Program-made: the position numbers and the translations under genes
The notes under the pieces: generated by a model
Databases searched by the model: none
The model's input: only the letters and a program-made list of their open reading frames with translations
What the model was told of the DNA's origin: nothing
Shown: in pieces, positions 7,821 to 11,421 of the stretch
How the letters are laid out: the number at the start of each line of letters is the position of its first letter
Position numbering within the stretch: position 1 is the stretch's first letter
NCBI GenBank assembly: GCA_034436035.1
Contig: DAOTVW010000010.1
Span: 1 to 11,421, forward strand
Origin: UBA4823 sp034436035
GTDB lineage: Bacteria > Chloroflexota > Anaerolineae > Anaerolineales > UBA4823
Direction of reading: 5' to 3'
Length of the DNA: 11,421 nucleotides

Positions 7821-8719
7821 ACTTTTTCTTTCTCCGTTGACCCCAAAATTCCATTTGGTCGGATGAGTAAAACGATGATCAAAATCAGGAAAACAAAAGC
7901 ATCTCGGTAACTGGAGAGAGCTGGAGGAAGAAAACCAATCAGAAAGATCTCGGCAAAACCAAGGACGTATGCCCCAAGTACTGCTCCAGCTAAATCACCG
8001 AACCCGCCAATTACTGCTGCCACAAATGCTTTTAGAAGGGGAATAAAACCCATCAGTGGATCAATTTTACCAAGGCGGGCGGCCCATAAAATGCCAGCTA
8101 TTCCAGCCAATGAAGAGCCGAGGATAAAAGCGGTCACAATCACTCGGTCGATATTGATGCCAACCAGTTGGGCAGCCATTAAATCTTCTGATGTGGCACG
8201 CATGGATATACCCAGTTGAGTCCGTTTGACAAAGAAATAGAGAAAGCCAAACAACACTGCGGTAATACCAATGGTGATGAGGTTTATATTGGAAATATTG
8301 ACTGGACCCCAATGATTAACGATATCCAGGACTTTCGGAGTTACGCCACGGAAGGTGCGCGGTACGGGGGAAAGAAACATAATGAAAACATTTTCGATAA
8401 ACATGGAGACAGCTAGTGAAGTAAGCAGCATGATGACATCTGGCGCGCCGCGTACTGGACGGTAGGCAACTCTTTCCATCAAAATTCCTAAAACGGTTGT
8501 AGCTAAAATTGCGATGACAAGCACTGGGATAAAACTTAATCCAGTGGTTGTCAGGAAAAAAGCGATGTAACAAGCGACCATCATCAAATCGCCATGGGCA
8601 AAATTTATCAGTCGTAAAATACCGAATACCATAGCGAGGCCGATTGCAACCAAAGCATAAATGCTACCTAGGCTAAAGGCATTCATGGTTTGTTGAACGA
8701 AGTAATCCAAAGATCCCAT
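7817..8719 (-). CDS. livH: ABC transporter permease, LivH family
   Basis: This is a 300-residue integral membrane permease that pairs with the LivM-like protein. Typical segments are SLGSIYALVAIGLAMVFGIL (16-35), LINFAHGDLMMV (37-48), the coupling loop QLGISMRATSEDLMAAQLVGI (168-188) and the glycine-rich AAVIGGFGDLAGAVLGAY (234-251). It starts five bases after the LivF-like stop codon. Its Shine-Dalgarno AGGAGG, eight bases before the ATG, is encoded by the last two glycine codons of the upstream gene. The end overlaps livM by four bases. All features are normal for the family. Confidence 0.94.
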   Translation of the reverse strand: MGSLDYFVQQTMNAFSLGSIYALVAIGLAMVFGILRLINFAHGDLMMVACYIAFFLTTTGLSFIPVLVIAILATTVLGILMERVAYRPVRGAPDVIMLLTSLAVSMFIENVFIMFLSPVPRTFRGVTPKVLDIVNHWGPVNISNINLITIGITAVLFGFLYFFVKRTQLGISMRATSEDLMAAQLVGINIDRVIVTAFILGSSLAGIAGILWAARLGKIDPLMGFIPLLKAFVAAVIGGFGDLAGAVLGAYVLGFAEIFLIGFLPPALSSYRDAFVFLILIIVLLIRPNGILGSTEKEKV

Positions 8720-8724
8720 TCGCG

Positions 8725-9429
8725 TTATCCTCCTAGATAGGCTTTTTCAACTTCTGCGTTGGATTTTAATTCAGCAGCGCTACCTTCCAGAATAATCGAA
8801 CCAGTTTCAATTACATAACCGCGATCGGCAACTTCCAGCGCTTGGCGGGCATTTTGTTCTACTAATAGAATAGTGCCCCCTTCTTCTCGCACTTTTTGGA
8901 TCGCATAAAAGATTTTTTCAACCATAATCGGAGCTAATCCGAGTGATGGTTCGTCAAGCAGCAGTAGTTTTGGCCGGCTCATTAATGCCCGTCCCATTGC
9001 TAACATTTGCTGTTCACCCCCACTGAGGGTTCCGGCAGTTTGATTGGTGCGGTCTTTTAATAGAGGAAATATTGAGTAGATATTTTCCAAATCATTGAAG
9101 ACTGCTTTTTTGTCTTTGCGTTGGCTGGCGCCCATAAGGAGGTTTTCATACACCGTTAACCCGGGAAAGATATGCCTTCCTTCTGGCGATTGAGAAATAC
9201 CACGTTTTACGATTTCGTATGGGGATAAGTGGCTGATATCTTCACCTAAATAAGTGATTGTTCCTTTTTGTGGATGGTGCAAACCAGAAATAGTGTGTAA
9301 ACAGGTGGTTTTTCCTGCACCGTTTGAGCCAATCAGTGTGACGAGTTCCCCCTGTTCGACATGGAACGAGATCCCTTGTAATGCTTTTATATTCCCATAG
9401 GAGACATGAAGGTTGTCGACTTTAAGCAT
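8725..9429 (-). CDS. livF: ABC transporter ATP-binding protein, LivF family
   Basis: This 234-residue cytosolic ATPase forms a heterodimer with the LivG-like ATPase and powers import. Visible motifs: Walker A GSNGAGKTT (34-42), Q-loop Gln80 in ISQSPEGRHIFPGLTV, a canonical signature LSGGEQ (135-140), Walker B LLLLDEPS (155-162), and VEQN (190-193), where LivF proteins normally carry Gln instead of the switch His. The start at 9429 is preferred over an upstream in-frame start at 9456. MLKVDNLHVSYG is the usual LivF opening, GGGAGA lies seven bases upstream, and ATGCTTAA gives a short 8-base overlap with the livG stop codon. The C-terminal YLGG ends on codons that form the ribosome site of livH. 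Confidence 0.93.
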   Translation of the reverse strand: MLKVDNLHVSYGNIKALQGISFHVEQGELVTLIGSNGAGKTTCLHTISGLHHPQKGTITYLGEDISHLSPYEIVKRGISQSPEGRHIFPGLTVYENLLMGASQRKDKKAVFNDLENIYSIFPLLKDRTNQTAGTLSGGEQQMLAMGRALMSRPKLLLLDEPSLGLAPIMVEKIFYAIQKVREEGGTILLVEQNARQALEVADRGYVIETGSIILEGSAAELKSNAEVEKAYLGG

Positions 9430-10222
9430 GCACACTTCTCCCAAGATAAGCTTCAATTACCTGTGGCATGGAACGGACTTCTTCGGGGAGTCCCACTGCG
9501 ATGGTTTCTCCTTGATTAAGGACTTGCACTCGCTGACAAAGGTTCATGACAAAACGCATATCATGCGCAATAAGAATAATGGTCAAATGGTATTCTTCAT
9601 GCAGGCGTAAGATGAGTTGCAATAGATCTTGGCTTTCGCTGGGATTCATTCCGGCGGTTGGTTCATCTAATAAAAGCAATTTGGGTTGTAATGCCAGAGC
9701 GCGGGCTATTTCCAGTCGACGTTGGTGGGCATAAGGCAAACTGCCTGCTTCATGGGAACGAAATTTCTCCAGACCAAACGATGTCAGCAAATTTAAAGCC
9801 CTGTTTTCAAGTTCTTTTTCTTTTGCTACAAATGTAGGGGAACTAATAAAAACTTCGAAGGGATTTATTAATGAGTGCAACTGCATTGCAACCCGTACAT
9901 TGTCCAGAACGGTCATTGCATTGAATAGCCGAATATTTTGGAAGGTTCTGCCCACGCCTAACTTGGTGATATAGTCTGGTTCTTGATCGGTTATATCATG
10001 GTCGAGAAAATAAATTTTCCCTTCTGTAGGATGGATTAAACCAGTGATTAAGTTAAATAGCGTTGTCTTGCCGGCACCATTTGGCCCAATCACCCCCAAA
10101 ATCTCTTGTTCTGCTACAAATAAATCCACTTTGGATAGTGCCCGTAAACCGCGGAAGTCCTTGGTTAACCCATTGATTCGTAAGATGGGCATTTGATTTA
10201 ACTCTGTGGATTGCAACGCCAT
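9422..10222 (-). CDS. livG: ABC transporter ATP-binding protein, LivG family
   Basis: This is a 266-residue cytosolic ATPase, first gene of the importer operon. Visible motifs: Walker A GPNGAGKTT (46-54), Q-loop Gln95 in GVGRTFQNIRLF, Walker B LLLLDEPT (182-189) and switch His220 (IAHDM). The insert around 115-140 is the LivG-type loop. The signature reads LPYAHQRRLEIARAL (162-176); most relatives have Gly where this protein has Ala165. The start is uncertain. The longest frame begins at TTG 10279 without a ribosome site; ATG 10222 has AAAGG at a long 12-base spacing; ATG 10192 (MPILRINGLTK) fits the family N-terminus but lacks a clear ribosome site. The 10222 start is the compromise. The stop overlaps the LivF start by eight bases. 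Confidence 0.92.
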   Translation of the reverse strand: MALQSTELNQMPILRINGLTKDFRGLRALSKVDLFVAEQEILGVIGPNGAGKTTLFNLITGLIHPTEGKIYFLDHDITDQEPDYITKLGVGRTFQNIRLFNAMTVLDNVRVAMQLHSLINPFEVFISSPTFVAKEKELENRALNLLTSFGLEKFRSHEAGSLPYAHQRRLEIARALALQPKLLLLDEPTAGMNPSESQDLLQLILRLHEEYHLTIILIAHDMRFVMNLCQRVQVLNQGETIAVGLPEEVRSMPQVIEAYLGRSVHA

Positions 10223-10288
10223 GTTACTGTTTTGCCTTTCTTTGCTGATAGGGTAAGTCAAAATCAAAAGGATCGGCAAATAATGAGA

Positions 10289-10307
10289 TAATTACTTACT
10301 GTAATTA
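10289..10307. promoter_or_regulatory. Inverted repeat, candidate operator in the livG leader
   Basis: TAATTAC-N5-GTAATTA is a perfect inverted repeat with 7-bp arms. It lies about 17-35 bases downstream of the start point predicted from the nearby promoter and 67 bp before the preferred livG ATG. Its size and spacing suit a dimeric repressor site, though AT-rich palindromes also arise by chance. Confidence 0.35.
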
Positions 10308-10330
10308 ACGTCATAATTTTACCACAAAAT

Positions 10331-10358
10331 ATTTTAGGAAAAGGTTGGTTTAAAGCAA
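10331..10358 (-). promoter_or_regulatory. Candidate sigma-70 promoter of the liv importer operon
   Basis: On the minus strand TTGCTT (10358-10353) and TAAAAT (10336-10331) are separated by 16 bp. This is the best -35/-10 pair I found between livG and the upstream repeat. It predicts a leader of about 100 nt. The region is AT-rich, so chance matches are likely and the call is tentative. Confidence 0.35.
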
Positions 10359-10434
10359 TTTTGGTAGAAAAAATGCTGATTTTGTTTCTTTAATTGTGTA
10401 CAATAAGATGACTGTTATTTTTCATTGAAAAAAT

Positions 10435-10617
10435 GTAACTACTCAGCTATTATTTAAAGATTGTTATGGGAAACAATTATCCTGGCGAGTTTGTGAAGCC
10501 ATCTCTCGACCGACAACTGTCATGGCGAGCGAAGCGAAGCCATCTCCCAACCGGATTGGAGATTGCTTCGGTCGCAAAGAACGCTCCCTCGCAATGACGG
10601 CTGTGCTGAGTAATTAC
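10435..10617. mobile_element. MITE-like non-coding element with 13-bp terminal inverted repeats
   Basis: The ends are GTAACTACTCAGC (10435-10447) and GCTGAGTAATTAC (10605-10617), inverted repeats matching at 12 of 13 positions. They are flanked by GAAAAAAT (10427-10434) on the left and GAAAAAAAT (10618-10626) on the right, a possible target duplication, although A-runs are cheap. The interior holds a direct half-repeat (TGGCGAG...GAAGCCATCTC at 10483-10506 and again at 10523-10547) and a long imperfect palindrome, and no coding frame. On the minus strand the closing arm is followed by ATTTTTTC, so the folded RNA could also end the transcript of the MoaD-like gene upstream. No transposase is visible in the window. 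Confidence 0.55.
10520..10597. repeat. Core imperfect palindrome of the intergenic repeat family
   Basis: The left arm TCATGGCGAGCGAAGC...GAAGCCATCTCCCAA (10520-10550) pairs with the right arm TGGAGATTGCTTCGGTCGC...CTCGCAATGA (10557-10597). The right arm carries about ten extra bases. The GCGAAGC / ATTGCGAG wording is like dispersed intergenic repeats seen in many bacterial genomes, including Chloroflexota. A decayed second copy lies at 3233-3296. Confidence 0.75.
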
Positions 10618-10628
10618 GAAAAAAATTT

Positions 10629-11255
10629 TTAGGAATCATCTTCATCTTGCGTATAAATATGATGGAGTCCTTGATCTTCTCGTTTAGTGATGGATTGTGT
10701 CATCTCGTTAGTCATGGTGATGCCAAAGCGATACTGAAAGGGCCACATACTGCGTAAATGGAAAAATGCCACTCGGTCTCCATCCTGTAACATTTGATCC
10801 AAATCAGGTTGTATTCCGGGCATTGCACTTAATTTTCCATTGATAAAAGTGATTCCTCTTTCTTCAGTAGGCAATTTAAGGTGAGCGAGTAACGCTTGTA
10901 TGGTACTTCCCTGAGGGAGGGAGACTTTCGTATTAGCATAACCAGGCTGCTGCTGCTCACCACCATATTGCGCCAATTCTCCATATAACCACACATCCAC
11001 AGTTATGCGATCTTCTTTTCCCCCTGCTACAGGCGGAAAGATACCTACGCTATCTCCCTCCTGTAGGACATAATCGATAGGTTGTATCTGATTATTGACA
11101 AAGGTTATTTTCGTTTCATCCGACGGGATTTGGAGAGTTTTCAATAAATCTTGAATTGTGGAATTTTCGGCGATATCTACGATAAAAGGAGTTCCCGCTG
11201 GAGTTTCTGGGCGGTAGCGAGTTAGCATGGCGTATAATTTGACGGTTATTTTCAT
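10629..11255 (-). CDS. Tandem MoaD/ThiS-like ubiquitin-fold protein with internal diglycine
   Basis: This 208-residue protein has two beta-grasp domains. Domain 1 (2-79) starts MKITVKLYAMLTRYRP, has ITFVNNQ and LQEGDSVGIFPPVAGG, and ends in Gly78-Gly79, the diglycine that free MoaD/ThiS proteins adenylate to carry sulfur for molybdopterin or thiamin. Domain 2 (about 83-178) repeats the plan: VDVWLYGELAQYGG, STIQALLAHL, ITFINGK and LQDGDRVAFF. It ends in HLRSMWPFQYRFG with no diglycine, followed by an acidic tail (DEDDS). The start is ATG 11255, eight bases after the radical SAM stop codon; a longer in-frame start at 11330 would overlap that gene and adds no domain. The context points to tungsten or molybdenum cofactor work for an aldehyde oxidoreductase-type enzyme; this is inference. 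A free-standing MoaD is about 80 residues, so this is a fusion or duplication. Confidence 0.82.
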   Translation of the reverse strand: MKITVKLYAMLTRYRPETPAGTPFIVDIAENSTIQDLLKTLQIPSDETKITFVNNQIQPIDYVLQEGDSVGIFPPVAGGKEDRITVDVWLYGELAQYGGEQQQPGYANTKVSLPQGSTIQALLAHLKLPTEERGITFINGKLSAMPGIQPDLDQMLQDGDRVAFFHLRSMWPFQYRFGITMTNEMTQSITKREDQGLHHIYTQDEDDS

Positions 11256-11263
11256 CGTTAAAC

Positions 11264-11421
11264 CTAAGGACAGCGTACGATATCCTGTGCCCATAGACAG
11301 TCTGCGCAAGAGGGATTCCACCCCCAACAACCTTCATTTCTCTCCCGTAGGTCACAGGTTTCGCGTAAATCACAATTGGGACAGGAAGGAAAGCGAAATC
11401 CTTTCACTTCACTGCGAAAAC
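11264..11421 (-). CDS. C-terminal end of a Cys-rich radical SAM protein (partial, cut by window edge)
   Basis: The minus-strand frame entering at 11419 codes 51 residues and stops at TAG (11266-11264). It contains CPNCDLRETC, EGCWGWNPSCADC and a final VRCP, eight cysteines in all, spaced as in SPASM-like auxiliary iron-sulfur cluster domains. The CWGWNPSCADCLWAQ wording recalls the radical SAM maturases that accompany tungsten-dependent aldehyde ferredoxin oxidoreductases, but that is from memory. The radical SAM core (CxxxCxxC) must lie beyond the window. The MoaD-like gene follows eight bases later, so the two are surely one transcript. Confidence 0.75.
   Translation of the reverse strand, partial: FRSEVKGFRFPSCPNCDLRETCDLRERNEGCWGWNPSCADCLWAQDIVRCP

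Larger units (their letters stand above)
10223..10628. other. 406-bp intergenic region between the MoaD-like gene and livG
   Basis: No gene is supported here. Going with transcription on the minus strand, the region holds an AT-rich stretch after the MoaD-like stop, the MITE-like element (10617-10435), an AT-rich promoter zone with the best -35/-10 pair at 10358-10331, the TAATTAC inverted repeat, and the livG leader. The 19-codon in-frame TTG extension of livG also falls inside it but lacks a ribosome site. Confidence 0.7.

Noticed and set aside
10223..10279. N-terminal extension of the LivG-like protein from a TTG start.
   Set aside because: No ribosome site precedes it and the added residues match nothing in the family; the region better fits a leader with a palindrome.
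10481..10600. CRISPR-like direct repeats (TGGCGAG...GAAGCCATCTC twice).
   Set aside because: There are only two units, with unequal identity and a spacer of a few bases, and they belong to the palindromic element.
10429..10630. Outer AAAAAT/ATTTTT pairing around the MITE-like element as a classical terminator for the MoaD-like gene.
   Set aside because: The A/T runs alone have no GC stem and lie nearly 200 bp apart; only the element's own arms make a credible fold, so no separate terminator is called.
11256..11330. Longer start for the MoaD-like protein, adding 25 residues.
   Set aside because: It overlaps the Cys-rich radical SAM end in another frame, and the domain begins right at ATG 11255.

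Overview
The window looks like part of a bacterial chromosome of moderate GC content, most likely from an anaerobic member of Chloroflexota (Anaerolineae-like). The clues are a substrate-binding lipoprotein with a long Thr-Glu-Ala-Pro repeat linker behind its lipobox, a Cache-type histidine kinase followed by a receiver-kinase hybrid, and a right-edge pair resembling the maturation genes of tungsten-dependent aldehyde oxidoreductases. The assignment is inferred from style, not from a marker gene.

Layout. Positions 39-3199 (+ strand) hold a two-gene signalling operon: a membrane sensor kinase, then a soluble protein with an N-terminal receiver and a C-terminal kinase. It meets the next unit head-on at a strong bidirectional terminator (3295-3333). 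Everything else lies on the minus strand. From right to left these are: the C-terminus of a Cys-rich radical SAM protein cut by the window edge (11264-11421); a tandem MoaD/ThiS-like protein (10629-11255); a 406-bp intergenic region with a MITE-like palindromic element and a promoter; a five-gene branched-chain/hydrophobic amino-acid-type ABC importer in the order livG, livF, livH, livM, substrate-binding protein (10222 to 5399); a terminator; then a KynB/isatin-hydrolase-type metal hydrolase and a class I aminotransferase (5304 to 3351).

How the genes may work together. The five ABC genes are tightly packed and form one complete importer. The hydrolase and aminotransferase behind it have a strong ribosome site and possibly their own promoter. 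Together they suggest uptake of an amino acid, or a cyclic or N-acyl derivative of one, followed by hydrolytic opening and transamination. The actual substrate cannot be read from the sequence.

Most notable points: (1) the tandem ubiquitin-like protein with an internal diglycine at the end of domain 1 and none at the end of domain 2, directly behind a Cys-rich radical SAM C-terminus; (2) a 183-bp element with 13-bp terminal inverted repeats, whose core recurs as a decayed copy at 3233-3296; (3) Ala in place of the key Gly of the ABC signature in the LivG-like ATPase; (4) Gln in place of the first His of the metal motif in the hydrolase.
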